Below are positions 16,749 through 25,622 of a stretch of DNA of 64,000 nucleotides, one piece after another (position 1 is the first letter of the stretch; the number at the start of each line of letters is the position of its first letter). The DNA lies in assembly GCA_036494465.1 (NCBI GenBank), contig DASXOJ010000115.1, positions 26,181-90,180 on the forward strand, read 5' to 3'. The position numbers and the translations under genes are program-made. The stretch comes from CAJCJE01 sp036494465. GTDB taxonomy: Bacteria > Actinomycetota > Actinomycetes > Mycobacteriales > Pseudonocardiaceae. The notes below the pieces were generated by a model. It worked only from the letters and a program-made list of their open reading frames with translations. It was not told where the DNA came from and did not search any database.

Positions 16749-17351
16749 ATGCCGACCGAAGCGCAGTGGACCATCGACGAGCTCGCCCAGCTCGTCGGCG
16801 AAGCGCTGGGCGCGGACTACGCGGGTCAGACCAACGGCCGGGTCCGCGAGGTGCCGGATCGGCGAACCATCCGCTGGTACACCACGATCGGCCTGCTCGA
16901 CCGGCCCGCCGCCATGCGTGGCCGGACCGCCCTCTACGGCAGGCGGCACCTGCTGCAACTGGTGGCAGTGAAGCGACTCCAGGCCGACGGCCGCACCATC
17001 GCCGAAGTCCAGGAAGCCCTGCTCGGCGCCGCCGACGTCACCCTCGACGAGCTGGCCCACCTGGCCGAACTCCCGGTTGCACCACCGTCGGCGGCACGCC
17101 TGGCATCGCCCGCCGCGCCACCCGCGCGTTTCTGGGCTGCCCGGCCCGCGTCACCCAGCCCGAACGCGGCGCTGATTCCCGGCGTCCGGCTCGCGAACGG
17201 CGTGACGCTGGTCCTCGATGGCGCGCCCCGCCCGCTCGACGCCGCCGACCTCACCGCGATCGCCGACGCCGCGACCGCACTACTCGACGTACTGCACGAA
17301 CGCGGCCTCGCCACCGAAAGCGCCGCACCCAACGAAGGGGGCCCAGCATGA
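16749..17351 (+). CDS. MerR-family regulator paired with VIT/VWA protein
   Basis: A 200-aa regulator. The winged HTH of MerR type is recognised from DRRTIRWYTTIGLLDRP and the arm ALYGRRHLLQLVAVKRLQ (about 37-80); an L-Q-A-D-G-R-T-I-A-E-V-Q-E-A-L helix follows. The C-terminal half is a Pro/Ala-rich linker plus a short domain without Cys ligands, so it is not a metal sensor of the classical type. ATGA overlap with the VIT/VWA gene shows co-translation. Confidence 0.85.
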   Translation: MPTEAQWTIDELAQLVGEALGADYAGQTNGRVREVPDRRTIRWYTTIGLLDRPAAMRGRTALYGRRHLLQLVAVKRLQADGRTIAEVQEALLGAADVTLDELAHLAELPVAPPSAARLASPAAPPARFWAARPASPSPNAALIPGVRLANGVTLVLDGAPRPLDAADLTAIADAATALLDVLHERGLATESAAPNEGGPA

Positions 17352-19624
17352 TTCCCATCCGGCACCTGACCGACGCCGAACTGCCCGAACGCGACACCGA
17401 GGCCGGCTTCGGCGCGCTGCGCACCGAACGCGGCAACCTGCCGCTGACCAGCATCGACATCGCCGCGGAAGTCACCGGCCTCGCCGTCCGGACCACGCTC
17501 ACCCAGGGCTTCCAGAACCCGTACGACGAACCGCTGGAAGCCACCTACATCTTCCCGCTCCCGGACCGAGCCGCCGTCACCGCGCTGTCGCTGCGCGCCG
17601 ACGGGCGCACCGTCGACGGGGTGCTGCGCGAACGCGGGCAGGCTCGCGCCGACTACCAGCAGGCCATCGATGCCGGGCAGCGTGCGGCGATCGTGGAGGA
17701 GGAACGGCCGGGCCTGTTCACCATGCGGGTCGGCAACATCGCCAAGCACGAGCGGGTAACCGTGCGCGTCGAGCTGGCCGGATTGCTGCCGTTCGACGAC
17801 GGCGAGGCCACCTTCCGCTTCCCGCTCGTGGTCGCGCCCCGATACATCCCCGGTGCCCCAACGGGTTCCGCGCCGGTCGGCGACGGCACCAGCCGGGACA
17901 CCGACGCGGTACCGGACGCGTCCCGGATCACCCCGCCGGTGTTGCTGCCCGGTTTCCCCAACCCGGTCGCGCTGTCCGCGACGGTCGACATCGACCCGGC
18001 CGGTCTCGCCTTCGGCGAGATCGCGACGAGTCTGCCGGTGCGGACCGAGGAGAACGGCCGGCGGCTGCGACTGGATCCGGGGGAGCGGGCGAACCAGGAC
18101 TTCATCGTCCGGCTGCGCCTCGGCGAGACGCCGGGTTCGGTCGCGGTGCGCGAAGGCACGGTCGCGGTCACTCTCGTCCCACCCACCGGCGCCGCGCCCG
18201 CGCGCCCACGTGACGTGGTGCTGGTACTTGACCGCTCGGGCAGCATGTCCGGCTGGAAGATGGTGGCCGCCCGCCGCGCCGCCGCGCGGATCGTGGACAC
18301 CCTCACCGACGCGGACGCGTTCGCGGTGCTCGCCTTCGACCACCAGATCGACTATCCGGACCAACTCCCTCACGGCCTGGTCCCGGCCAACGACCGCAAC
18401 CGGTTCCGCGCCGTCGAATTCCTCGCAAGCCTGACCGCGCGCGGCGGCACCGAAATGCTGTCACCCGTCCAGACCGGCGCGCGACTGCTCGGTGGGGCAG
18501 CTGACCGCGAACGCGTGCTGGTACTGGTGACCGATGGCCAGGTCGGCAACGAGGACCAGATCCTGAACGCGATCGCGCCCGGCATCACCGGCATCCGGGT
18601 GCACACGGTCGGGATCGACACCGCCGTCAACGCCGCGTTCCTGACCCGGTTCGCATCGTTGACCGGTGGCCGCTGCGAACTCGTCGAATCCGAGGACCGC
18701 CTTGATGCCGCGTTGCGCGCCATCCACCACCGCATCGCCGCACCGCTGGTCACCGAACTGCGCGTGCTCGACGTGGCGGACGTGGCCCCGCAACCGATCC
18801 CGGACCTGTTCCCCGGCGCTCCGCTGCTGCTCACCGGACGCGTCACCGGCGACGTCGACACTGTCACGGTCGTCGGCAAGGACGTGAACGGCGCGGAATG
18901 GCGGCGCACGCTCACCGCGCATCCCAGCGACAATCCGGCGCTCGGTGCGATCTGGGCTCGCGCGCGCATCCGCGACCTTGAGGACCAGTACGCGATCGGC
19001 GACCAGGACCAGCTCGACCGACTGGCACAGCGGATCGTCGCGACCTCGCTGGAATTCGGTGTGCTCTCCCGGTTCACCGCGTTCGTCGCGGTCGATTCGC
19101 GGGTTGTCACCGAAGGCGGTCGACCGCGCCAGGTGACCCAGCCCGTCGACCTGCCCGCGACCTGGGCGGTGCTAGAGTCAGCGCCGATATTGGCCGCTGG
19201 TGGCCCGGTCGCCTTCGGCGCCGCCGCCGCGCCCGCGCGGGGCCGGACGCGCGCCAAGCGGACCCACGTCAGGCGGGAACTCTCGCGGAGCATGCCGCAG
19301 GCGCCCATTCCGGACCCGGTGCGCGAATTCGCCGAGCGGGCGAAAAAGAAGCTGCTGGAATCGGCTTCGCTGGGGTTGTCCGAACGGATCAACGCATTGG
19401 ACGAACTGGCCGAATCAATTGGCGCCGCGCTGCCGGAATTCGTCGCGGCCGGTCTCGGTCAGTGGGAAGTCCTCATGCTCACCGAATTCGCCGCCACGCG
19501 TGCGACGCCGATCGCCGACGAGGATGACCTGGTGCGCCGCTGGGCGCGAGCCATCGGCCTGCTGGAGCACCTGACCGGGACGAAAACTCCCAGCACACCC
19601 CGCCGTCCGTTCTGGAAACGCTAG
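17348..19624 (+). CDS. VIT domain and von Willebrand factor A domain protein
   Basis: A 758-aa cytoplasmic protein (no signal peptide). The VIT domain (about 15-145) has FQNPYDEPLEATYIFPLPDR and the R-A-D-Y-Q-Q-A-I motif. The VWA domain (about 288-460) has an intact MIDAS, DRSGSMS, for divalent metal. A Pro-rich basic linker and a C-terminal helical region (about 650-758) follow. VIT-VWA proteins resemble inter-alpha-trypsin inhibitor heavy chains; their bacterial role is unknown, perhaps a scaffold. The start is fixed by ATGA overlap with the MerR gene. Its stop abuts the convergent SagB gene. Confidence 0.88.
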   Translation: MIPIRHLTDAELPERDTEAGFGALRTERGNLPLTSIDIAAEVTGLAVRTTLTQGFQNPYDEPLEATYIFPLPDRAAVTALSLRADGRTVDGVLRERGQARADYQQAIDAGQRAAIVEEERPGLFTMRVGNIAKHERVTVRVELAGLLPFDDGEATFRFPLVVAPRYIPGAPTGSAPVGDGTSRDTDAVPDASRITPPVLLPGFPNPVALSATVDIDPAGLAFGEIATSLPVRTEENGRRLRLDPGERANQDFIVRLRLGETPGSVAVREGTVAVTLVPPTGAAPARPRDVVLVLDRSGSMSGWKMVAARRAAARIVDTLTDADAFAVLAFDHQIDYPDQLPHGLVPANDRNRFRAVEFLASLTARGGTEMLSPVQTGARLLGGAADRERVLVLVTDGQVGNEDQILNAIAPGITGIRVHTVGIDTAVNAAFLTRFASLTGGRCELVESEDRLDAALRAIHHRIAAPLVTELRVLDVADVAPQPIPDLFPGAPLLLTGRVTGDVDTVTVVGKDVNGAEWRRTLTAHPSDNPALGAIWARARIRDLEDQYAIGDQDQLDRLAQRIVATSLEFGVLSRFTAFVAVDSRVVTEGGRPRQVTQPVDLPATWAVLESAPILAAGGPVAFGAAAAPARGRTRAKRTHVRRELSRSMPQAPIPDPVREFAERAKKKLLESASLGLSERINALDELAESIGAALPEFVAAGLGQWEVLMLTEFAATRATPIADEDDLVRRWARAIGLLEHLTGTKTPSTPRRPFWKR

Positions 19625-21067
19625 TCATCCCAGGCGTGGTGTGACCATTCGGACGGAGTTCGGGACTCTTGGCATGCCGCCCGGGGCCGATGCGTATTCG
19701 GGAACGCCGACGCAGGTGAACAACAAGCCGTCCAGTTGCCGGCCGAGCAGCGCGGGCAGCAGGCTGTCGGCGAAGGTCATGCCGCGGGCGCCTGCGCCGA
19801 GGGCGTAGGCGAGCAGGTGCAGCCTGCCTTCCGCGATGCCCGCCGCGAGCTGCGCTTCGCGATATTGCCGGTCATCGAGGCCGCTGATGTCCTCGGCGGC
19901 GATCACGACGAAGGCGGCGTCGCGGCCGAGGCCCTGGTCGACGCAGACGTGGTAGAGCTCCTCGCGCAGGTCACCGGTGCGTACCGCGGTCGACAGGTCC
20001 GGCCAGCGGTACACGCCAGGGGTGAACCCGTCGACGTCGTGCACCACGACCCAGTGCGGCACGCTGATGCCCCGCAGCGCCACGCCGAGCGAGGTGAGCA
20101 GCAGGTCCTTGGACAGTCCGCGGGACGGATCCATCAGGGACTGCGACCCGCGAGCGAGGACCACGTTCTCCACGGGTTTGCCGCCGCGCAAGGGGACGTC
20201 GACCGGCGAGCCGCGATCCCACGCCGCCCCGAGCGCGCCGTTCTCGCCTGCCCGCTGCGCGGACGTGACGAGCGGAAACTCGACCGGCGCGTTGTCCACC
20301 GCGCCCGGTGTGGCCGGACCGCTCGCGCGGACCGCAGGCGCGTTCTCGCCGAGCGCGACCACGGCGACCGGCCACTCCTGGACGCCGTCCGCACCGACGA
20401 GCGCGGCAACGGCCCGATCCGGAAATCGGGTGTACAGCCGTGCCGGGATGCCCGCCGAGTCGGTCGCCGCCAGCAACTGCGACAGCATCGTGCCCGCATC
20501 CCAGTAGACGTGGCGGAAACCGCGCTCGCGGTAACGCCAGCCGGTCCGCCACGGCACGCCGGTGACGACCAGGACCGGCGCGTCGCCGTGCGGGGGCGGC
20601 CCGATCAGCACCAGGCTGTGGTCCTGCGGGTGGTACCAGTACACGCCGGCCGGGAGCAGGCCACCCTCGGGCACGGCGACGTAGAGCTCCAACGGGAACC
20701 GGCCACCCGCGGAACCCGCGGCACGGAACAGCAGGGTGCCGTACGGACGTTGCATGGTGCGCACCACCCCGGCGGCCAGGTGCAGTATCCGGGCCAGCTG
20801 CCCCAGGTCCAGTTCGGCGCGCGCGACGTCCACGGTCCCGGCCAGCACGTCGACGGCCCCGGCGGCGGTGGCAGGCAACTCGGTGGGCAGCGGCACGCGC
20901 GGCAGCGTCTCCGGATACCTCTTGTAGAACCAGGGCAACCGGTCCAGGTCGTTGACGACGAGATCGCGCAACACCCTCGGATCGTCAACTGGTGGATCCC
21001 AGTGGGTGGCTTCGTCGTATGGCCCCGTCGAGGTGAGTCGGTGCAGCGTCTGCGTCGCCGTTTCCAC
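19625..21067 (-). CDS. SagB-type dehydrogenase (duplicated nitroreductase fold)
   Basis: About 480 aa, the size of two nitroreductase domains. The N-terminal half includes RPYGTLLFRAAGSAGGRFPL and L-E-L-Y-V-A-V, the C-terminal half includes SQSLMDPSRGLSKDLLL, followed by A-F-V-V-I-A-A-E-D and G-A-G-A-R-G-M-T-F. SagB/McbC enzymes use FMN to oxidise azolines to azoles in RiPPs, and stand-alone relatives do other oxidations. No YcaO cyclodehydratase or precursor peptide is seen here. GTG at 21067 is preferred; TTG 21088 is an alternative. It is divergent from the flavoprotein monooxygenase gene. Confidence 0.8.
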   Translation of the reverse strand: METATQTLHRLTSTGPYDEATHWDPPVDDPRVLRDLVVNDLDRLPWFYKRYPETLPRVPLPTELPATAAGAVDVLAGTVDVARAELDLGQLARILHLAAGVVRTMQRPYGTLLFRAAGSAGGRFPLELYVAVPEGGLLPAGVYWYHPQDHSLVLIGPPPHGDAPVLVVTGVPWRTGWRYRERGFRHVYWDAGTMLSQLLAATDSAGIPARLYTRFPDRAVAALVGADGVQEWPVAVVALGENAPAVRASGPATPGAVDNAPVEFPLVTSAQRAGENGALGAAWDRGSPVDVPLRGGKPVENVVLARGSQSLMDPSRGLSKDLLLTSLGVALRGISVPHWVVVHDVDGFTPGVYRWPDLSTAVRTGDLREELYHVCVDQGLGRDAAFVVIAAEDISGLDDRQYREAQLAAGIAEGRLHLLAYALGAGARGMTFADSLLPALLGRQLDGLLFTCVGVPEYASAPGGMPRVPNSVRMVTPRLG

Positions 21068-21219
21068 CTGGGGATTCTGGCACAGCAACCGCGGGCGGCG
21101 TGGTCTCTGATGATTTTCTGAGATCCATCGGCAACGCTCGGCTACGTCATCGATACAGCGCGGTTCTTTTGGCGCCGCGCGGTAGAGCGAGCCGTTCGTT
21201 GCCGGTGGAGGTCTGTGCG

Positions 21220-22791
21220 GTGTCCAGCGAAGTCCTTGACTACCTTGTTGTGGGTGCCGGCCCTGCCGGGCTCCAGTTGGCGCACGATCTCGATCGCGCC
21301 GGGCGCGACTATCTGGTCGTCGAGGCGGGTGGCGCGCCGGGCATGTTCTTCAGCAAATACCCCCGGCACCGCACGTTGATCTCCATCAACAAGGTGCACA
21401 CCGGGTACGACGACCCCGAGCTGCGCATGCGGATGGACTGGAACTCGCTGCTCTCGGAAAACCCGGACCTGCTGTTCACCCGGTACAGCAAGAAGTTCCT
21501 GCCGCCCGCCGATACCTTGCTGCGCTACCTCGCCGACTTCGTCGAGGCGACCGGCGTCAAGGTCCGGTTCAACACCAGGGTGACGCGGATCAGCAAGCCT
21601 GACGATTTCCACGTCGAACTCGAATCCGGCGACGAGATCGTCGCCAAGCGGGTGGTCATCGCGACCGGCCTGTCCCTGCCCAACGTGCCCGACATTCCCG
21701 GTATCGAACTCGCCGAACAGTACGCGGACGTCTCGGTCGACCCGGAGGACTTCGTCGACCAGAAGGTGCTGATCGTGGGCAAGGCGAACTCCGCGTTCGA
21801 GACCGCCGACAACCTGATCGAAACCGCGGCCGTCATCCACGTCGCCGGGCCGAACCCGTTGAAGCTGGCCTGGCGCACGCACTTCGTCGGCCACCTGCGC
21901 GCCTCCAGCAACAACCTGCTCGACACCTACCAGCTCAAGTTACAGAACGCCCTGCTCGACGGGCACGTGCGCAACATCGAGCGGGACGCGGACGGCGGCT
22001 ACAAGGTCACCTTCGGGTTCACCCGCGCGCAGGAGATCTTCAAGGACATCCACTACGACCGGATCATCGTGTGCACCGGGTTCCGGTTCGACGCGTCCAT
22101 CTTCTCCGACGACCTCAAGCCCGAACTGGTCATCAACGACCGCTTCCCGGCGCAGACCTCCGCATGGGAGTCGGTGAACATCCCCGACCTGTACTTCACC
22201 GGCACGCTCTCGCAGATGCGCGACTTCAAGAAGAGCACCAGCGCGTTCATCCACGGCTTCCGCTACTGCGCCCGCGCCCTCCAGCACGTGCTGGAGGAGC
22301 GCTACGAGGGCGTTGCGTGGCCGAGCGAGGAGCTGTCCCCGGCACCGGACGCGGTAATGGACAAGATCATCGAGCGGGTGAACCGATCGTCCGCGCTGTT
22401 CCAGCAGTTCGGGTTCATCGGCGACCTGGTCACCGTCGACGAGCAGGCTCGCACCGCGCGGCACTACGCGGAAGTCCCGGTCGACTACATCGCCGACAGC
22501 GACCTCGGCACGTCGTCGAGCTACTTCGTGATCACCCTCGACTATGGCCCCGATCACGACAAGTACGACCCGTTCGACAGCACAGCGCGGCAGCGGATCA
22601 GCCAGAGCGAGACCGAGCACGCGGACGAGGGCCACTACCTGCATCCGGTCGTGCGGCACTATCGCGACGGCGAACTGGCCGGTATCCACCACGTGACCGA
22701 GAACCTGGAGAACGAGTGGACCAACCCGGACGTGCACCGAGCCCCGCTCGCCGCGTTCATCGCGAAGCAGACCGGCGCGGTCCGGGCCTGA
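21220..22791 (+). CDS. FAD-dependent NAD(P)-binding monooxygenase-like protein
   Basis: A 523-aa flavoprotein. The FAD motif is VVGAGPAGLQLAHDL near the N-terminus, the second nucleotide site is VLIVGKANSAFETADNL (G-x-G is G-K-A-N-S here, degenerate), and the ATG-like IVCTGFRFD lies near residue 290. It resembles flavin-containing monooxygenases and YpdA-type proteins. A C-terminal extension of about 130 residues is unlike standard FMOs. GTG at 21220 is chosen because GGAGG precedes it by 8 nt. The next gene starts 1 nt after the stop, so they form an operon. Confidence 0.82.
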   Translation: MSSEVLDYLVVGAGPAGLQLAHDLDRAGRDYLVVEAGGAPGMFFSKYPRHRTLISINKVHTGYDDPELRMRMDWNSLLSENPDLLFTRYSKKFLPPADTLLRYLADFVEATGVKVRFNTRVTRISKPDDFHVELESGDEIVAKRVVIATGLSLPNVPDIPGIELAEQYADVSVDPEDFVDQKVLIVGKANSAFETADNLIETAAVIHVAGPNPLKLAWRTHFVGHLRASSNNLLDTYQLKLQNALLDGHVRNIERDADGGYKVTFGFTRAQEIFKDIHYDRIIVCTGFRFDASIFSDDLKPELVINDRFPAQTSAWESVNIPDLYFTGTLSQMRDFKKSTSAFIHGFRYCARALQHVLEERYEGVAWPSEELSPAPDAVMDKIIERVNRSSALFQQFGFIGDLVTVDEQARTARHYAEVPVDYIADSDLGTSSSYFVITLDYGPDHDKYDPFDSTARQRISQSETEHADEGHYLHPVVRHYRDGELAGIHHVTENLENEWTNPDVHRAPLAAFIAKQTGAVRA

Positions 22792-22792
22792 C

Positions 22793-23920
22793 ATGACCAC
22801 CACGAGCCCCCGGTTGCTCAACGTCGCCGCCTACCAGGCGGCGGCGAGCACCATCGTCGATCCGGTCTACTACGACTTCTTCGCCGGTGCGGCGCGCGAC
22901 GAGATCACCATGCGCGCCAACGAAAGCGCCCTCCAGCGGCTCTGCCTGCTGCCGAGGATCCTGCGCGGCAGCGACAACCGCGACCACTCGGTCGAGCTGT
23001 TCGGTACGCGGGCGTCGATGCCAATCCTGTTGTCGCCCACCGCGTTCCACAAGCTCGCGCACGCCGACGGTGAGCTGGCCACCGGCAGGGCTGCCGCGAT
23101 CGCGGACACCATCATGATCGTCAGCATGGCGTCCACGGTGGCCGTCGAGGACATCGCGGCAGCCGCGCGGGCCGCTGTGCCCGGTCGCGATCCGTCGCTG
23201 TGGTTGCAGCTCTACCTCCAGCCCGACCTCGGCTTCACCGAGGCGATCGTGCGCAGGGGCGAGGCGGCGGGCGTCAAAGCGCTGGTGGTGACCGTCGACT
23301 CGCCAGTGCTCGGGCACCGCGAACGCGACGACGCGCACGACTTCCACGACCTGCCACCCGGCATGCGCTGCGAGAACCTGGTCGACCTGCGCGAAGGCTC
23401 TGTCAATACCGGCCCCCAAAAGGGGGCCCACCCCCTCCGGACGGGTCACGTCCGCCAGATCCAGATGAGCGCGGAACTGTCCTGGGAGCACATCACCTGG
23501 CTGCGCTCGATCACCGCGCTGCCGATCCTGCTCAAGGGCGTGCTGCACCCCGAGGACGCCCGGCTCGCCGTCGCGCACGGTGTGAACGGCCTGCTCGTGT
23601 CCAACCACGGTGGTCGCCAGCTCGACACCGTGCCCGCCACCATCCAGGCACTGCCCGAGATCGTGGCCGCGGTGCGTGGCCGCATCCCGATCGTGCTGGA
23701 CGGCGGCATCCGGCGCGGCACCGACGTGATCAAGGCGCTCGCGCTCGGCGCGGACGCGGTCGGCGTCGGCCGCCCGGTCATCTGGGGACTGGCCGTGGAC
23801 GGCGAGAACGGCGTGCGCGGCGTGCTGGAGCTGCTGCGCGCGGAATTCGACCACGCGCTCGCGCTGTGCGGCGCCGCGTCCGTCGCCGACCTCAACCCGG
23901 ATCTGATCCGCTCCTACTGA
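22793..23920 (+). CDS. FMN-dependent alpha-hydroxy-acid oxidase/dehydrogenase
   Basis: A 375-aa TIM-barrel flavoenzyme of the lactate/glycolate oxidase and mandelate dehydrogenase family. Visible motifs: YYDFFAGAARDE, S-P-T-A-F-H-K-L, VTVDSPVLGHRERD, the catalytic His in LLVSNHGGRQLD with its substrate-binding Arg, and the FMN-phosphate loop VLDGGIRRGTDV and GVGRPV. It oxidises a 2-hydroxy acid to a 2-oxo acid; the substrate is unknown. In an operon with a monooxygenase and a P450, a tailoring role is plausible. A 7-bp hairpin is embedded in the coding sequence around residue 208. Confidence 0.9.
   Translation: MTTTSPRLLNVAAYQAAASTIVDPVYYDFFAGAARDEITMRANESALQRLCLLPRILRGSDNRDHSVELFGTRASMPILLSPTAFHKLAHADGELATGRAAAIADTIMIVSMASTVAVEDIAAAARAAVPGRDPSLWLQLYLQPDLGFTEAIVRRGEAAGVKALVVTVDSPVLGHRERDDAHDFHDLPPGMRCENLVDLREGSVNTGPQKGAHPLRTGHVRQIQMSAELSWEHITWLRSITALPILLKGVLHPEDARLAVAHGVNGLLVSNHGGRQLDTVPATIQALPEIVAAVRGRIPIVLDGGIRRGTDVIKALALGADAVGVGRPVIWGLAVDGENGVRGVLELLRAEFDHALALCGAASVADLNPDLIRSY
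23411..23428. repeat. Perfect GC hairpin inside the alpha-hydroxy-acid oxidase gene
   Basis: GGCCCCC and GGGGGCC pair perfectly around an AAAA loop. It encodes part of a G-P-Q-K-G-A-H-P loop and looks like a small palindromic insertion, not a terminator, since the frame continues. Confidence 0.5.
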
Positions 23921-23930
23921 CGGGGCCCTC

Positions 23931-25343
23931 ATGCTGATCGTGCTCGGGATCGTGGTGCTGGCCGTCGCGGGGCTGGCCAGCCTGCCGTACTGGTTGCCGC
24001 AGCGGGTCGTCCGGCTGCGCATGCGGGTGTTCGCCGCGGTCAACGGCGACGAGGGCATCAGCGTGCCCGGCCCGCAGATCGGCCTGGACGACTACCTGCG
24101 CGCCTACGCCGACCCGGCGGCGGGCGGGCGCAGTCGCGGCGCCGCGCTGTCCGACCTGTTCTGGTACTGGCTCGCCCCCGGTCCGCACGTGCACCAGGAA
24201 CACCTGGAAGCCGGACCGCGCTACGACGAGGTCGCGAAAACGACCCGGCGCATCCTGATCAAGCCCAAAGCCGAATCCGAGGAGCTGACCGCGCGGGTCG
24301 CCGAGCGGGTGCTCGACGAGCTCGGCGCGCCGAGGATGACCCTGGTCCGGTTGCGCGACGCGATGATGCCGATCTGGGCCGAGCTCTACTACGAACTCGT
24401 CTTCCAGGAGCCGTGTCCGCGCGAGGCGCGCGAGCTGATCGTGGGCAACGCCAACGACGTGGTCACCGCACTGAAGTGCAACGGTCTGCGGCACATGCGC
24501 AAGCGCGGCAAACTCACCGACTACCTGCACAAGCGGATCGTCAACGGCGACGTGCCGCACGAACTGCCGGCCTCACTGTCCACAATGGAGCAGGCATACT
24601 CGCTGCAGGGCACCTTCTTCAACACCGCCGTTGTGCAGATGTCCGAAGGCATGGCGCACCTGCTGCTCGCCATCGCCGAACACCCCGACGTACAGGCACG
24701 TCTGGTGGCGAACCCGGACGACGCCGAGTACCTGGACGCGGTGATCGACGAGTCGCTGCGCACCTACCCGCTGTTCGGCATCGCCCACCGCATCCTCACG
24801 TCCCCCTTGGAACTGCCCGACCAGACCGTGCCCGCCGGTTCCGTGCTCTGCTTCAGCTACCCCGACTTCCACCAGCAGGGCTACCCGCACCCCACCGAGT
24901 TCCAGCCCGACCGGTGGGCGCACCTCGCCGCCAAGGACGTCAACTTCATCCCGTTCGGTGTCACCGCCAACCGGCCCTGCCCCGCGCGCGGTCTCGCCCC
25001 GGTCACCATGCGCGTGGTCACCCGCGCCGTGCTGGACCGCTTCGAGCTCGCCAGTTCGGTCGCGCACACCCGCTCGCTGCCCAGTAGGGGCCCCGCCTTG
25101 CTCATCCGCCGCCCGGTTGGCCTGTCTTCGGCCCGGCAACGCTCAATTTTGGCTTTCCTGAGGGCCAGGGACCGCTGGGAAGATGTCTACCGCGGCATCG
25201 TCCAACTGGTCTTCGGTAGCTACATGGTGTGGGACGCGCGCCGCAAGCGGTTGTGCCAGAACTACTTCGCCGAACTGGACCGGAACCTCCCCGGTCCGCC
25301 ACCCGCTGGTTGCCCCGTGCGCCACGGAATGGAGCCGTCATGA
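23931..25343 (+). CDS. Membrane-anchored cytochrome P450
   Basis: A 470-aa P450. The K-helix motif is ESLR (DAVIDESLRTYPLFG), the meander motif is FQPDRW, and the haem loop is FIPFGVTANRPCPARG with the Cys thiolate ligand. The N-terminus is a membrane helix (LIVLGIVVLAVAGLASLPYW), unusual for bacterial P450s, which are normally soluble. A C-terminal extension of about 60 residues follows the haem domain and ends G-C-P-V-R-H-G-M-E-P-S. Redox partners are not encoded nearby. It starts 10 nt after the oxidase gene, and its stop overlaps the start of the antiporter remnant (ATGA). Confidence 0.88.
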   Translation: MLIVLGIVVLAVAGLASLPYWLPQRVVRLRMRVFAAVNGDEGISVPGPQIGLDDYLRAYADPAAGGRSRGAALSDLFWYWLAPGPHVHQEHLEAGPRYDEVAKTTRRILIKPKAESEELTARVAERVLDELGAPRMTLVRLRDAMMPIWAELYYELVFQEPCPREARELIVGNANDVVTALKCNGLRHMRKRGKLTDYLHKRIVNGDVPHELPASLSTMEQAYSLQGTFFNTAVVQMSEGMAHLLLAIAEHPDVQARLVANPDDAEYLDAVIDESLRTYPLFGIAHRILTSPLELPDQTVPAGSVLCFSYPDFHQQGYPHPTEFQPDRWAHLAAKDVNFIPFGVTANRPCPARGLAPVTMRVVTRAVLDRFELASSVAHTRSLPSRGPALLIRRPVGLSSARQRSILAFLRARDRWEDVYRGIVQLVFGSYMVWDARRKRLCQNYFAELDRNLPGPPPAGCPVRHGMEPS

Positions 25344-25569
25344 ACACCGAGGGCGCCACGTTCTTCTTGCCCTGGTCGCCATCCTGGTGGTCGGTCGCCT
25401 GGTCAGCTGGGTGGGCCTGAAGCTGGGTCAATCACCGGTTGTCGGCGAGATGGTCGCCGGTGTCCTGCTCGGCCCCTCCCTGACCTGGTACGAACGCCGA
25501 GCCCAGCGCAACGGACTGCTCCCCGTGCCCGATACGCCGGAAATCGTGGAAAATGTCGTGCTCAGCTAG
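25340..25569 (+). pseudogene. Remnant of a cation/proton antiporter (CPA2 type), frameshifted and truncated
   Basis: An ATG overlapping the P450 stop reads N-T-E-G-A-T-F-F, then shifts frame near 25370. The other frame continues LALVAILVVGRLVSWVGLKL and QSPVVGEMVAGVLLGPSL, the typical first helices of Kef/NhaA-like CPA2 antiporters. Homology then stops, and an unrelated tail runs to a TAG at 25567-25569. About 50 of some 400 residues remain. The original gene was evidently the last member of the SagB-P450 operon. Confidence 0.75.
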
Positions 25570-25622
25570 AGGAAGTTGCCCGAAACTAGAACACTCAACT
25601 ACCGCAGTGCCACGATGGACGC

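Noticed and set aside
23411..23428. Rho-independent terminator
   Set aside because: The hairpin lies inside an intact coding frame that continues for 160 codons to the expected family C-terminus.
19625..25343. A thiazole/oxazole RiPP cluster
   Set aside because: SagB-type enzyme is present, but there is no YcaO cyclodehydratase, E1-like protein or precursor peptide nearby, so a classical azole RiPP pathway is not supported.
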